Below are positions 14,341-21,757 of a stretch of 64,000 nucleotides of DNA, one piece after another. How positions within the stretch are numbered: the stretch's first letter is position 1; every line of letters begins with the position of its first letter. A program made the translations under genes and the position numbers. The stretch lies in NCBI GenBank assembly GCA_021838445.1, contig JAKCDU010000001.1, forward strand, positions 178,907-242,906, given 5' to 3'. The notes below the pieces were generated by a model, which ran no database searches, was not told the DNA's origin, and saw only the letters and a program-made list of their open reading frames with translations. This DNA comes from Actinomycetes bacterium. GTDB taxonomy: Bacteria > Actinomycetota > Acidimicrobiia > Acidimicrobiales > Palsa-688.

Positions 14341-16140
14341 CTAGCTGTCGGCCTCGGTGTTGGCGGCGTCGCTGGCCGGGGCGTCGCTGGCCGGGGCGTC
14401 GCCGGCCGGGGCGTCGCTGGCCGGGGCGTCGCCGGCCGGGGCGTCGCCGGCCGGGGCGGCATGGCTGCCTTCGTCGGCATGCGCCGCGTCGGCCGCCGCG
14501 TCAGTTGCGGGGGCTGCCTCGGCGGTGGTGACGTCGGCCGGTCCTGCTTCGGCGGCTGCTCCCACGATGCCTCGCGCCGGCGGGACGTCCGGGGCGCCGG
14601 CGGGCTCTGACGAGGTCCCCTGTCCGGCAGGGGCGGGCGGGGAGGCCTCGGTCTGCTCGCTGCGAGCCTCGGTTCCATTCGGCCGACCCGTCTCGCTGCG
14701 CCGGCCAGGGCGGCTGCCCGCCGGGCGGCTGCCCGCCGGCCGGTCCTGGGAGCGTCGCCGGCCGGGGATGGGGGCGGGGGGCGGGGGAATAGCTACGCCC
14801 AGCAGCTTGGCCAGGGCGGGGATGTTGCCCGAGTACTGGTGGGCAGCCCGCTTGAGATCGGGCGGGGCGTTGTCGGGTAGCCCGGTGGGGACCACGGCCC
14901 GCCGGATGGGCGACTCCGCCACTGCCTCGAGCAGGGAGGCCCACAGCTCGGGAGGGGTCTCGGGCGACAGGGTGGCTCCGGCCGCGGCGGTCAGACGATC
15001 GGCCAGCTCGGCCTCGAGGCGGGCCCCGGCGTCAGGCGGCCGGGCCGACAGCCGGACGGCCCGTACCACCCGGCCGGCGTCCAGTTGAGTGGTGATGTCG
15101 GCGGTCCAGGTGGCGTGGAGCTTGGCCACCCGGGATTCGATGGCTTCGCGCAGGGTGGCGGCCAGCGCCCGGCTCTCGTCGTCGCGGGCGAGGTCGGACC
15201 CGGCGACGACCGAGCGAAGATCGCGCATCGAGATGTCGGCCACGGCGGCGGCTGCGGCTTCGGCCCGGTCCCGCCACTCGGCGGCCCGGAGGCGGGGGAG
15301 CAGGGACTCGGCCAGCGCCAGCAGCGCCTCGGAGTTGGGAGCCGCCCGACCGTCGGCTTCGGCCTTTTCCCGCTCGAGGTGCAGCGCCGTGCGCACCGCA
15401 GGTATCCCACCCCTGAGCAGGTGCTCGGCTATGGGCTGATGCTCGGGGGGAAGCGAGTCCATGACCGCCCGGCGGTGGGTCGAGCCAGGGTTGAGGCGTC
15501 GGGCCTTGGAACGGTCGAGGTGCTCGGCCTGCGAGGACGTACGACCCGCGCCCCGCCGGTCGGAGTCGGGGCCCGGCCGACTGGCGGCACCCTCCCGGGC
15601 GCGCCCCTCACGGCTGCGGCTGTCGGGGGGTCCCGAGTCGCCCCCCGGTCCGGCGTCGCGGCGGGGACCGGCCTCTCGGCGGGGTCCGGCGTCACGGCGC
15701 GGGCGCCCGTCGGTGGAATCGCCCGAAGGGGCACCGTCACGGCGGGGCCTTCCGAGGTCACCCCGGGGACGGCCGTCCCCGGTACGCCCCGGGCCGCGGT
15801 CACGCCGCCGGGAGTCGTCGCCGTCGCGGGGGCGATCCCGCCGTTCGGCGCGACCCACGAGCTGAGTCGTCACGGGTGGGGTGTCGGGACGGCTCGGGCC
15901 CACGACCTCGATGCGTTGGGCCTGGGGACGGTCCTCGCGCTTGGGCGCGGTCACCGAGGTGATGACGATGCCTTCGAGCTCGAATTCGGCCTCGGCCTTG
16001 ACGGTGTCGCCGGCCTTGGCCCCTTCGTAGAGCAATCCGCCGTCCAGCACTCCCTTGGGCTCCCGGGCCCCAGCGGCGCGCCAGGTCCATGTGCCGTCAG
16101 GGCGCGCGCTAGTCAGCTCTATGTCAATTCTACGGGGCAC
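14341..16140 (-). CDS. Large partly disordered protein of unknown function
   Basis: A 599-residue protein I cannot assign. Residues 1-80 look folded (cold-shock or OB-like strands: TWTWRAAGAREPKGVLDGGLLYEGAKAGDTVKAEAEF). Residues 85-205 are Arg/Asp/Gly/Pro-rich and disordered, with repeated GPRRDAGPRR-type units. Residues 210-445 are helical and Ala-rich (SLPPEHQPIAEHLLRGG..., SRVAKLHATWTADITTQLDAGRVVRAVRLS) with a conserved look. The tail is a tandem APAGDAPASD repeat. Basic disordered segments next to a folded helical core suggest RNA or DNA binding, by inference only. It starts at GTG 16140 with a leaderless -10 and is divergent from the hydrolase gene. Confidence 0.7.
   Translation of the reverse strand: MPRRIDIELTSARPDGTWTWRAAGAREPKGVLDGGLLYEGAKAGDTVKAEAEFELEGIVITSVTAPKREDRPQAQRIEVVGPSRPDTPPVTTQLVGRAERRDRPRDGDDSRRRDRGPGRTGDGRPRGDLGRPRRDGAPSGDSTDGRPRRDAGPRREAGPRRDAGPGGDSGPPDSRSREGRAREGAASRPGPDSDRRGAGRTSSQAEHLDRSKARRLNPGSTHRRAVMDSLPPEHQPIAEHLLRGGIPAVRTALHLEREKAEADGRAAPNSEALLALAESLLPRLRAAEWRDRAEAAAAAVADISMRDLRSVVAGSDLARDDESRALAATLREAIESRVAKLHATWTADITTQLDAGRVVRAVRLSARPPDAGARLEAELADRLTAAAGATLSPETPPELWASLLEAVAESPIRRAVVPTGLPDNAPPDLKRAAHQYSGNIPALAKLLGVAIPPPPAPIPGRRRSQDRPAGSRPAGSRPGRRSETGRPNGTEARSEQTEASPPAPAGQGTSSEPAGAPDVPPARGIVGAAAEAGPADVTTAEAAPATDAAADAAHADEGSHAAPAGDAPAGDAPASDAPAGDAPASDAPASDAANTEADS
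14366..14455. repeat. Six tandem 15-bp units at the 3' end of the disordered-protein gene
   Basis: GCGTCGCTGGCCGGG and its one-base variant GCGTCGCCGGCCGGG alternate six times. On the minus strand they encode the repeated PAGDA/PASDA tail. Confidence 0.9.
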
Positions 16141-16147
16141 ACCCCTT

Positions 16148-16153
16148 ACGCTA
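16148..16153 (-). promoter_or_regulatory. -10 hexamer for leaderless transcript of the gene ending at 14341
   Basis: On the minus strand TAGCGT ends 7 bases before the GTG start at 16140. Confidence 0.55.
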
Positions 16154-16195
16154 TCGAAACCAGGAGGTCCCTGTACCAGGTGCGGCGCGCTTGGC

Positions 16196-16201
16196 TAGCC
16201 T
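16196..16201 (+). promoter_or_regulatory. -10 hexamer for leaderless hydrolase transcript
   Basis: TAGCCT ends 5 bases before ATG 16207. Together with the minus-strand -10 at 16148 it makes a compact divergent promoter pair. Confidence 0.55.
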
Positions 16202-16206
16202 CAGCC

Positions 16207-16902
16207 ATGGCCGACGTTCCCGTGCTGATGGTTCATGGCTTCGCCTCGTCATTCGAACGCAACTGGCGGGAGCCCGGTTGGGTGGACGTTCTCGAGGATG
16301 AGGGCCACCGGGTGTTCGGGGTGGACATCCTCGGTCACGGGGACGCGCCCAAGCCCACCGAGCCGGAGGCCTACCGGGATATCGACCTCGGCGTGGAGAA
16401 CGCCCTGCCTGAATCCGGCCAGGTTGATGCCGTCGGCTTCAGCATGGGAGGCCAGCTGCTGCTCCGGGTGGCTTCGCGGGTGCCGGGGCGGTTCCGCCGG
16501 ATCGCTCTCGGCGGAGTCGGGGACAATGTGTTCGGCGGATCCACCGCCGAGGCGGCGGCGGTGGCCATCGAGGAGGGCCGGGCGCTCGGCCTCGACGACG
16601 AGGGGGTGGAGGGGCACGAGGCCCTCGGCGCCTTCGCCCGCTTCGCCCAGGCCCCCGGCAATGATCCGGCCGCCCTGGCCGCCTGCATGCGCCGGCCCGA
16701 GCAGCGCCTCACCGAGCAGGACCTGGCCCGGGTGACGGTACCGGTGCTGGTGGTCCTCGGCGACCGCGACTTCGCCGGACCGGCCGAACGGCTCGTGGCG
16801 GCCCTGCCCGAGGCGCGCCTGGTGACCCTTACAGGCGCCGACCATTTCGGCACGCCCAAGGACTTCCGCTTCATCGAGGCGGTGGTGGACTTCCTCCGCT
16901 AG
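16207..16902 (+). CDS. Alpha/beta-fold hydrolase
   Basis: A 231-residue soluble protein with the alpha/beta-hydrolase layout: oxyanion strand VLMVHGFASSF, LGHGDAPKP, nucleophile elbow GFSMGG (Ser at about residue 80), acid-bearing strand VLVVLGDRDFAGP, and the catalytic His in GADHFGTP. No signal peptide. The open frame extends far upstream, but only ATG 16207 fits the domain start and has a -10 hexamer five bases before it. Substrate unknown. Confidence 0.9.
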   Translation: MADVPVLMVHGFASSFERNWREPGWVDVLEDEGHRVFGVDILGHGDAPKPTEPEAYRDIDLGVENALPESGQVDAVGFSMGGQLLLRVASRVPGRFRRIALGGVGDNVFGGSTAEAAAVAIEEGRALGLDDEGVEGHEALGAFARFAQAPGNDPAALAACMRRPEQRLTEQDLARVTVPVLVVLGDRDFAGPAERLVAALPEARLVTLTGADHFGTPKDFRFIEAVVDFLR

Positions 16903-16906
16903 CTAC

Positions 16907-16912
16907 TAGCGT
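16907..16912 (+). promoter_or_regulatory. -10 hexamer for leaderless 41-residue gene
   Basis: TAGCGT ends 7 bases before ATG 16920, straight after the hydrolase stop codon. Confidence 0.55.
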
Positions 16913-16919
16913 GGCCTGA

Positions 16920-17045
16920 ATGGGTCGAGGAGCACGTTCAACCGTCCGCTGGAAGCACGATCGTATTCGACGCAAGAAGGCGCGCGACGCCCGGGCGAAG
17001 GTCGCCAAAGGCGACGCCCGCAAGTCCGCGTCGCCGACCAGCTGA
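16920..17045 (+). CDS. 41-residue highly basic mini-protein
   Basis: The frame encodes MGRGARSTVRWKHDRIRRKK followed by ARDARAKVAKGDARKSASPTS. Sixteen of 41 residues are Arg or Lys, and the WKHDRIRRKKARDARAK core looks like a very small ribosomal or RNA-binding protein. I do not know its family. Support for it being a real gene: a leaderless -10 at the usual spacing upstream, and two hairpins directly downstream. It is too short for routine gene calling. Confidence 0.6.
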   Translation: MGRGARSTVRWKHDRIRRKKARDARAKVAKGDARKSASPTS

Positions 17046-17058
17046 ACCTTCCTGTAGG

Positions 17059-17080
17059 GCCACCCGGCTGATGGGGTGGC
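17059..17080 (+). terminator. Hairpin after the 41-residue gene
   Basis: GCCACCC pairs with GGGTGGC around an 8-base loop, 13 bases after the stop. No T-run follows. Confidence 0.45.
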
Positions 17081-17095
17081 AATCGACTCGGTGAC

Positions 17096-17117
17096 CCCGG
17101 GTCCTCGCTGACCCGGG
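17096..17117 (+). terminator. Second hairpin after the 41-residue gene
   Basis: CCCGGGTC pairs perfectly with GACCCGGG around a 6-base loop, followed by TTATTACT, a weakly T-rich tail. It is a reasonable intrinsic terminator before the sigma-factor gene. Confidence 0.55.
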
Positions 17118-17125
17118 TTATTACT

Positions 17126-17141
17126 GATAACTGTGATTATC
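17126..17141. promoter_or_regulatory. Imperfect AT-rich inverted repeat upstream of the ECF sigma gene
   Basis: GATAA and TTATC flank a 6-base spacer in the most AT-rich patch of this region, about 107 bases before the sigma-factor start. It could be an operator or part of an autoregulated promoter; no factor is known. Confidence 0.25.
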
Positions 17142-17247
17142 CGTAACAGAATGGTCGAGGACTCCTGAGGGAGGACTCCGGAGGTCGGCGCCACGACTTT
17201 TCGACTGTCTCAAGTGCGGCGGGGGTCGGGTCGATGTAGGGGCGGCG

Positions 17248-17832
17248 ATGCCTGGGGGTTCTGATCGTCTGTCGCCGGGACAGGTGGACACCGTGTTGGA
17301 AGCGGCCGTCCTCGGCGCGGCATGGGCGTTCGAAGCCCTGTACCGCCACTTCGCGCCGGCCGTGGTCGGCTACCTGCGGGTGCAGGGCGTCTGGGATCCC
17401 GAGGATCTCTCCAGCGAGGTGTTCCTGGCCGTGTTCCAGGGCCTCAGCGCTTTCACCGGCGGGGCGGGCGAATTCCGCACGTGGCTGTTCGCCATCACCT
17501 ACCGCAAGGTCATCGACGACCGGCGGCGCTCCAGCCGCCGTCCCCTTCCCGCCGGCAGCGCCGGCGCCGTCGCCGCAGCCAGCGGCGACGACACCGAATC
17601 GGCGGTGATGGCCGGGCTCGAAGCCGAGCGGGTGGCTCAACTGTGCCAGCAGTTGTCGGCCGACCAGCGAGACGTGATCCTGCTCCGGCTGCTCGGCGAC
17701 CTCAGCGTCGAAGAGACGGCGTCGGCGATCGGCAAGTCGGCCAGCGCCGTCAACGCGCTGCAGCACCGGGGGCTGCAGGCATTGAAGAAGGTGCTGAACT
17801 CAGAAATCTCGGCTCAGGCCGCATGGCAATGA
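17248..17832 (+). CDS. ECF-type RNA polymerase sigma factor
   Basis: A 194-residue sigma factor with only regions 2 and 4. Region 2 (about 25-95): FEALYRHFAPAVVGYLRVQG, then DPEDLSSEVFLAVFQGL and FRTWLFAITYRKVIDDRRR, the -10 recognition helix. After an Ala/Gly linker, region 4 (about 125-185): AQLCQQLSADQRDVILLRLLGDLSVEETASAIGKSASAVNALQHRGLQAL, a helix-turn-helix. Its stop overlaps the start of the next gene (ATGA), which encodes the likely partner. The target promoters cannot be deduced here. Confidence 0.93.
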   Translation: MPGGSDRLSPGQVDTVLEAAVLGAAWAFEALYRHFAPAVVGYLRVQGVWDPEDLSSEVFLAVFQGLSAFTGGAGEFRTWLFAITYRKVIDDRRRSSRRPLPAGSAGAVAAASGDDTESAVMAGLEAERVAQLCQQLSADQRDVILLRLLGDLSVEETASAIGKSASAVNALQHRGLQALKKVLNSEISAQAAWQ

Positions 17833-18773
17833 GCCACGACGGCGATTACGGGGCTGAGATGCGCAAGCCCCGAGCGTTGAGCGACCGCCAGGTCGAGGAC
17901 TTCTTCACCGGCAGCGTGGCCGGTGAGGACCTCCTCACCTCGTTCGCCCATGCCGCCCGGGCGGCGGCTACCGGGCCAGCTCCCCTCCCCACCGGAGAGC
18001 TGGCCCGGATCCTGGCCGACGGTCTCACCATCGACAAAGGCGACCTGCCGGTGATGGCAGCCAGCAAAGCATCCGGGCCTCGAGGAGAGGTGTCCGGGCT
18101 ACCGAAATGGAGAAGACCCATCGTGGCCACCACAACGTTGATCACCACCCTCATCGCCAAGGTCGGCATGGCCAGCGCCGCGGCCAAGGCCGGACTGGCC
18201 ACTGCTGCTCTGGCCGGCGCGTTCACCGCCGCCGGTGCCGCCGGCGCTCTGCCGGCGCCCGTGCAGAACGCCGTCTCACACGCCGTCTCCGCGGTCACCC
18301 CGGTCCACCTGCCCACCACCGCTAACAGCCACGCCAACCCGGGGACCCACCAACCCAGCAGCCAAAGCGGTACTCACGGCCGGCCGACCTCGCCGGGCAG
18401 CGGCGGCCTGGCCCAGGCCAACAGCGGCCCCGCGGCCGGTCACGCTCCCACCAGCACCCCCGGCGGCAAGCCCTCCAGCGTCGATAGCGGCCGGCCGACC
18501 TCGCCGGGCAGCGGCGGCCTGGCCCAGGCCAACAGCGGCCCCGCGGCCGGTCACGCTCCCACCAGCACCCCGGCCGCGGCGGGCAGCGCCAGCTCGAGAG
18601 CCAACGGCGCGCCGCCGGCGCCGTTCGCCTCCGCGGAGCCGTCCGGCCACGGCGTTGGTCAGGCCGGATCAACCCCCCCTGCCGGCAGCTCGGCCGCCAC
18701 GAGCCGCATCCCGACCAGCCTCCCGGCTTCCGGCAGCGCCTCCCACCCCGCCGGCCCCACCTCCCGCCCCTGA
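17829..18773 (+). CDS. Membrane-anchored partner of the ECF sigma factor, candidate anti-sigma protein
   Basis: A 314-residue protein coupled to the sigma gene (ATG 17829 overlaps the stop; ATG 17823 is an alternative). The cytoplasmic N-terminus (1-95, LSDRQVEDFFTGSVAGEDLLTSFAHAARAA) is followed by one hydrophobic region (about 100-140, Ala-rich) and a long disordered outside tail rich in Pro, Ser, Thr and Gly. It lacks the zinc-binding HxxxCxxC motif of ZAS anti-sigma factors, so the anti-sigma role rests on position and topology. The tail holds a perfect 28-residue duplication. Confidence 0.65.
   Translation: MSHDGDYGAEMRKPRALSDRQVEDFFTGSVAGEDLLTSFAHAARAAATGPAPLPTGELARILADGLTIDKGDLPVMAASKASGPRGEVSGLPKWRRPIVATTTLITTLIAKVGMASAAAKAGLATAALAGAFTAAGAAGALPAPVQNAVSHAVSAVTPVHLPTTANSHANPGTHQPSSQSGTHGRPTSPGSGGLAQANSGPAAGHAPTSTPGGKPSSVDSGRPTSPGSGGLAQANSGPAAGHAPTSTPAAAGSASSRANGAPPAPFASAEPSGHGVGQAGSTPPAGSSAATSRIPTSLPASGSASHPAGPTSRP
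18377..18571 (+). repeat. Two identical 84-bp direct repeats inside the anti-sigma-like gene
   Basis: Copies at 18377-18460 and 18488-18571 look identical at every base and are separated by 27 bp (offset 111 bp, 37 codons). They encode GRPTSPGSGGLAQANSGPAA plus GHAPTSTP twice. Complete identity points to a recent duplication. Confidence 0.92.
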
Positions 18774-18781
18774 CCCACCAG

Positions 18782-18799
18782 CCACGGCCAGAGCCGTGG
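18782..18799 (+). terminator. Hairpin after the anti-sigma-like gene
   Basis: CCACGGC pairs with GCCGTGG around a CAGA tetraloop, starting 8 bases after the stop. Confidence 0.6.
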
Positions 18800-18810
18800 G
18801 CAGCCGCGAA

Positions 18811-18844
18811 GCCGGAGCGGACCGCGCCGACGGTCCGCTCCGGC
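18811..18844 (+). terminator. Strong 14-bp hairpin, likely transcription terminator
   Basis: GCCGGAGCGGACCG pairs perfectly with CGGTCCGCTCCGGC around a 6-base loop. There is no T-run, as in many actinobacterial terminators. With the hairpin just before it, it makes a tandem terminator ahead of xerD. Confidence 0.75.
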
Positions 18845-19003
18845 GCGCCACCCCCGCACCGGGTGCACTCCTGCCCGGAGGTCCCACGCGGTCGGGCACG
18901 CAGGTCCGGCACAGGAGGTTCCGATGGCGTCGTCCTGTCGGGCGACGGGCTGCGGCCCGGCCGCGGGCCGTCCACCCTCCCCGGTTCCGGCGGCGGCGGC
19001 CGG

Positions 19004-19009
19004 TAGCCT
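19004..19009 (+). promoter_or_regulatory. Possible -10 for xerD
   Basis: TAGCCT ends 11 bases before ATG 19021, so a leader of only a few bases is predicted. Confidence 0.35.
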
Positions 19010-19020
19010 CCAAGGCTGGA

Positions 19021-20121
19021 ATGGCCCGCTCCCGCCCGACGCCGACGATCGTCGCCCGGCGCCGCCTCGGATCCGACTCGGCGCTTTCCGACGCCTTGGA
19101 GCACTGGCTGCTGACCCTCGGCGCGGCCAAGCCGTCCCCCGCCACGCTGGCCGCCTACCGGCGCGACATCGAAGGCGTCGGTGGACGCCTGGCGGTGATC
19201 GAGGGACTCGCCGACCCGGCCGCGCTGGACGGCGCCGACCCGGTCGCCCAGACCCTGGGCGCGGTCCGGGTGCGGGACCTGGGGCGCCAGGCCCTGGTCG
19301 CGGCGTTCGCCTCGTGGGCCACCGACCATGCCTCGTCGTCGGTTCGCCGGGCCCACTCGGCGTGGTCGGGACTGTTCGACCATCTCGTCGCCGAGCAGGT
19401 CGTCGAGGGCAACCCGATGGCCGCCGTGCCCAAACCCAAGAGCCCGTCCACCCTCCCCCGCTCCATCCGGGCCGAGGGGGCCGTGGGTCGCCTCCTGGCC
19501 GTGGCCTCCGAAGCCGACCCGCGCGCCCGCCAGCCCTGGCCGGCGCGCGACCTGGCTCTGGTCGCCACCTTCTGCGTCACGGGCATCCGCGAGGCCGAGG
19601 CCGCCGGGCTGTCCATAGGCGGCCTGGTCGGCGATCGGGGGGCCCGCCGATTCGAGGTCAGGGGGAAGGGCGACAAGGTGCGGCCCGTCCCCCTCGAACC
19701 CGCTCTGGACCAGGTTCTGGACACCTATCTGGAGGAGCGGACCCGACGCTTCCCCGACCACGACCTCGACCACCCGGCCACCCCGCTGTTCGTCGACGGT
19801 CGGGGGCGGCGCCTGACCGTCCACCAGATCCGGTACCTGGTGGAGCGGCTGTACGTGCGGGCCGGTATCCGGGCCCAGATACCGGCCGGGGCGCTGGTCC
19901 ACGCGCTGCGCCACACCTTTGCCACCTCGGCTCTGGAGGCCGGGGCCGACGTGGTGGAGCTGCAGGAGTTGCTCGGCCACGCCAGCCTCGAGACCACCCG
20001 CCGCTACCTGTCGGCCACGGCCCAGGGACTACGCCACGTGATCAGGTCCCATCCCAGCTCGGCGGCTCTGCGGGAGGCCACCTCACGACCGGTTCCGGGC
20101 CCGGGGCGCGACGGCGCCTAG
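19021..20121 (+). CDS. xerD: Tyrosine recombinase XerD/XerC type
   Basis: A site-specific recombinase, most likely the chromosome-dimer resolvase acting at dif. The 366-residue protein has an N-terminal SAM-like core-binding domain (about 20-145) and a catalytic domain with all six key residues: Arg190 (TGIREAE), Lys219 (GKGDKVRP), His294 and Arg297 (HALRH), His320 (LGHAS) and Tyr329 (TTRRYLS). The frame is open far upstream through the anti-sigma gene, but ATG 19021 fits the domain start and follows the terminators. There is no neighbouring prophage or integron gene, which favours a housekeeping role. XerC versus XerD is not settled by sequence. Confidence 0.88.
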   Translation: MARSRPTPTIVARRRLGSDSALSDALEHWLLTLGAAKPSPATLAAYRRDIEGVGGRLAVIEGLADPAALDGADPVAQTLGAVRVRDLGRQALVAAFASWATDHASSSVRRAHSAWSGLFDHLVAEQVVEGNPMAAVPKPKSPSTLPRSIRAEGAVGRLLAVASEADPRARQPWPARDLALVATFCVTGIREAEAAGLSIGGLVGDRGARRFEVRGKGDKVRPVPLEPALDQVLDTYLEERTRRFPDHDLDHPATPLFVDGRGRRLTVHQIRYLVERLYVRAGIRAQIPAGALVHALRHTFATSALEAGADVVELQELLGHASLETTRRYLSATAQGLRHVIRSHPSSAALREATSRPVPGPGRDGA

Positions 20122-20207
20122 GTCCCCGGGCCCGAGCGTGGTTGGACTCCGGGGGCGCGACAGCGCTCCGGTCCTAATCGGGAACGATGGCGGTTGGGTT
20201 CCGGGCC

Positions 20208-20224
20208 GCCCGGGGTAACCGGGC
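20208..20224. terminator. Hairpin between convergent xerD and gcvPB
   Basis: GCCCGG pairs with CCGGGC around a GGTAA loop, three bases from the end of gcvPB. It could end transcription from either side. The other about 85 bases between the genes show nothing notable. Confidence 0.45.
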
Positions 20225-20227
20225 CGA

Positions 20228-21757
20228 TCAGGAGGCGTCGTGGGCGGCCACCGCGTCCCAGGTCGGTAGCAGCACCCGGGCGGCGAGGGCCTCGTCCACC
20301 CGCCCGACGGGGGTGGTGCGCGGCGCCGCCGCCCCCTCCCCCGGCTCGTCACCGGCGATGGCGATCAGAGCGTCGGCCAGAGCTCCGAGCGTCTCCGGGC
20401 TCTCGGTCTCGGTGGGCTCGATCATCAGGGCCTCGTCGACGATCAGGGGGAAGTAGACCGTCGGGGCGTGGAAGCCCTTCTCCAGGAGCCGCTTGCCCAC
20501 ATCGAGGGCCCGCATCCCGCGGTCCTTCTTGAGGGTCGTGGTCGAGGCTACGAACTCGTGCATGTTGGGCCGGTCGTAGGGTAGGTCGTAGGTGCCGCGC
20601 AGCCGGTGGCGGAGCCAGTTGGCGTTGAGGACGGCCCCCTCGGCCACCCGGCGCAAGCCGTCGCCACCGTTGGCCAGGATGTAGGAATAGGCCCGGGCCA
20701 GGGCCAGGGCGTTCCCGTACCAGGTGTGGACCCGCCCGATGGAGCGGGACGGGGTCCGCCAGGCGAAGGTGCCGTCGTCGCCCCGGGCCGGGACCGGCCC
20801 GGGGAGAAACTCAGCGAGACGCTCCGACACGGCCACCGGCCCGGCCCCGGGACCGCCGCCGCCGTGGGGCACGGCGAAAGTCTTGTGCAGGTTCATGTGC
20901 ACGATGTCGAAGCCCATGTCCCCCGGCCGGGTGACGCCGAGGATGGCGTTGAGGTTGGCGCCGTCGTAGTACAGCAACCCGCCGACCTCGTGCACCGCCT
21001 CGGCGATCGCGGCGATGTCCTCCTCGAACAGGCCGAGGGTATTGGGATTGGTGAGCATGATGCCGGCCACGTCACTGTCGAGACGGGCCCGGAGGGCCTC
21101 GAGGTCGACCAGGCCCCGCTCGTCGGAGGGGACCGTGACCGTCTGGTAGCCGCCGAGGGTCACCGACGCCGGGTTGGTGCCGTGAGCCGAGTCCGGAATG
21201 ATGATCTTGGTGCGCCGCTCGCCCCGCGATTCGTGCCAGGCCCTCATGAGCAGCAGGCCGGTGAGCTCACCGGCGGCCCCGGCGGGGGGTTGCAGGGTGC
21301 AGGCGTGCATGCCCGTGACCTCGCAGAGGCTGTCGCCGAGCGACCAGAGCAGCTCCAACCAGCCCTGGGCCAGAGCGGCCGGCGTGGCCGGGTGGACGGC
21401 GGCCAGGCCCGGTAGGGAGGCGGCGTCGTCGCACAGCTTGGGGTTGTACTTCATGGTGCACGAACCGAGCGGGTAGGCGCCGAGGTCCACCGAGTACTGG
21501 CGGTGGGTGAGGCGGGTCACGTGGGCCACGAGGTCGCGCTCGGAGACCTCGGTGAGCGCGACCGGCTCGGGCCGCAGGTACCCGGCCGGTACGAGCTCCT
21601 CGGCGGTCCACTCGGGAAGGCCCGTGGTCCGGAAGGAGAAGGACCGTCGGCCTTCGCTCGAGAACTCGAAGATGGTCGGCTCGTGGTCCCGTCCGAGCAG
21701 CGGGGCGCTGGTCGCCCGACCGCCGGGAGCGGCTGCTGTGGGTGTGACGGAGCTCAT
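20228..21757 (-). CDS. gcvPB: Glycine dehydrogenase (decarboxylating) subunit 2
   Basis: C-terminal half of the split P-protein of the glycine cleavage system; it binds PLP and releases CO2 from glycine, passing the aminomethyl group to GcvH. In the 509-residue protein the PLP lysine is Lys292 in HMNLHKTFAVPHGGGGPG. Other family motifs are YPLGSCTMKYNPK and DSAHGTNPASVTLGGY. Its ATG overlaps the gcvPA stop, giving translational coupling. The split PA/PB form is typical of Firmicutes, Deinococcus and some actinobacteria, whereas mycobacteria have a single gcvP. Confidence 0.96.
   Translation of the reverse strand: MSSVTPTAAAPGGRATSAPLLGRDHEPTIFEFSSEGRRSFSFRTTGLPEWTAEELVPAGYLRPEPVALTEVSERDLVAHVTRLTHRQYSVDLGAYPLGSCTMKYNPKLCDDAASLPGLAAVHPATPAALAQGWLELLWSLGDSLCEVTGMHACTLQPPAGAAGELTGLLLMRAWHESRGERRTKIIIPDSAHGTNPASVTLGGYQTVTVPSDERGLVDLEALRARLDSDVAGIMLTNPNTLGLFEEDIAAIAEAVHEVGGLLYYDGANLNAILGVTRPGDMGFDIVHMNLHKTFAVPHGGGGPGAGPVAVSERLAEFLPGPVPARGDDGTFAWRTPSRSIGRVHTWYGNALALARAYSYILANGGDGLRRVAEGAVLNANWLRHRLRGTYDLPYDRPNMHEFVASTTTLKKDRGMRALDVGKRLLEKGFHAPTVYFPLIVDEALMIEPTETESPETLGALADALIAIAGDEPGEGAAAPRTTPVGRVDEALAARVLLPTWDAVAAHDAS

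Noticed and set aside
15085..16206. Upstream in-frame extension of the hydrolase gene
   Set aside because: It runs antisense through the disordered-protein gene; the hydrolase domain starts at ATG 16207 with a -10 just before it.
18377..18571. Attachment sites flanking a mobile element
   Set aside because: The copies lie within one gene, only 27 bp apart, and encode repeated protein sequence; the nearby recombinase is of housekeeping Xer type.
18322..19980. Long minus-strand open frame opposite the anti-sigma-like gene and xerD
   Set aside because: Antisense shadow; the plus-strand XerD has all six catalytic residues.
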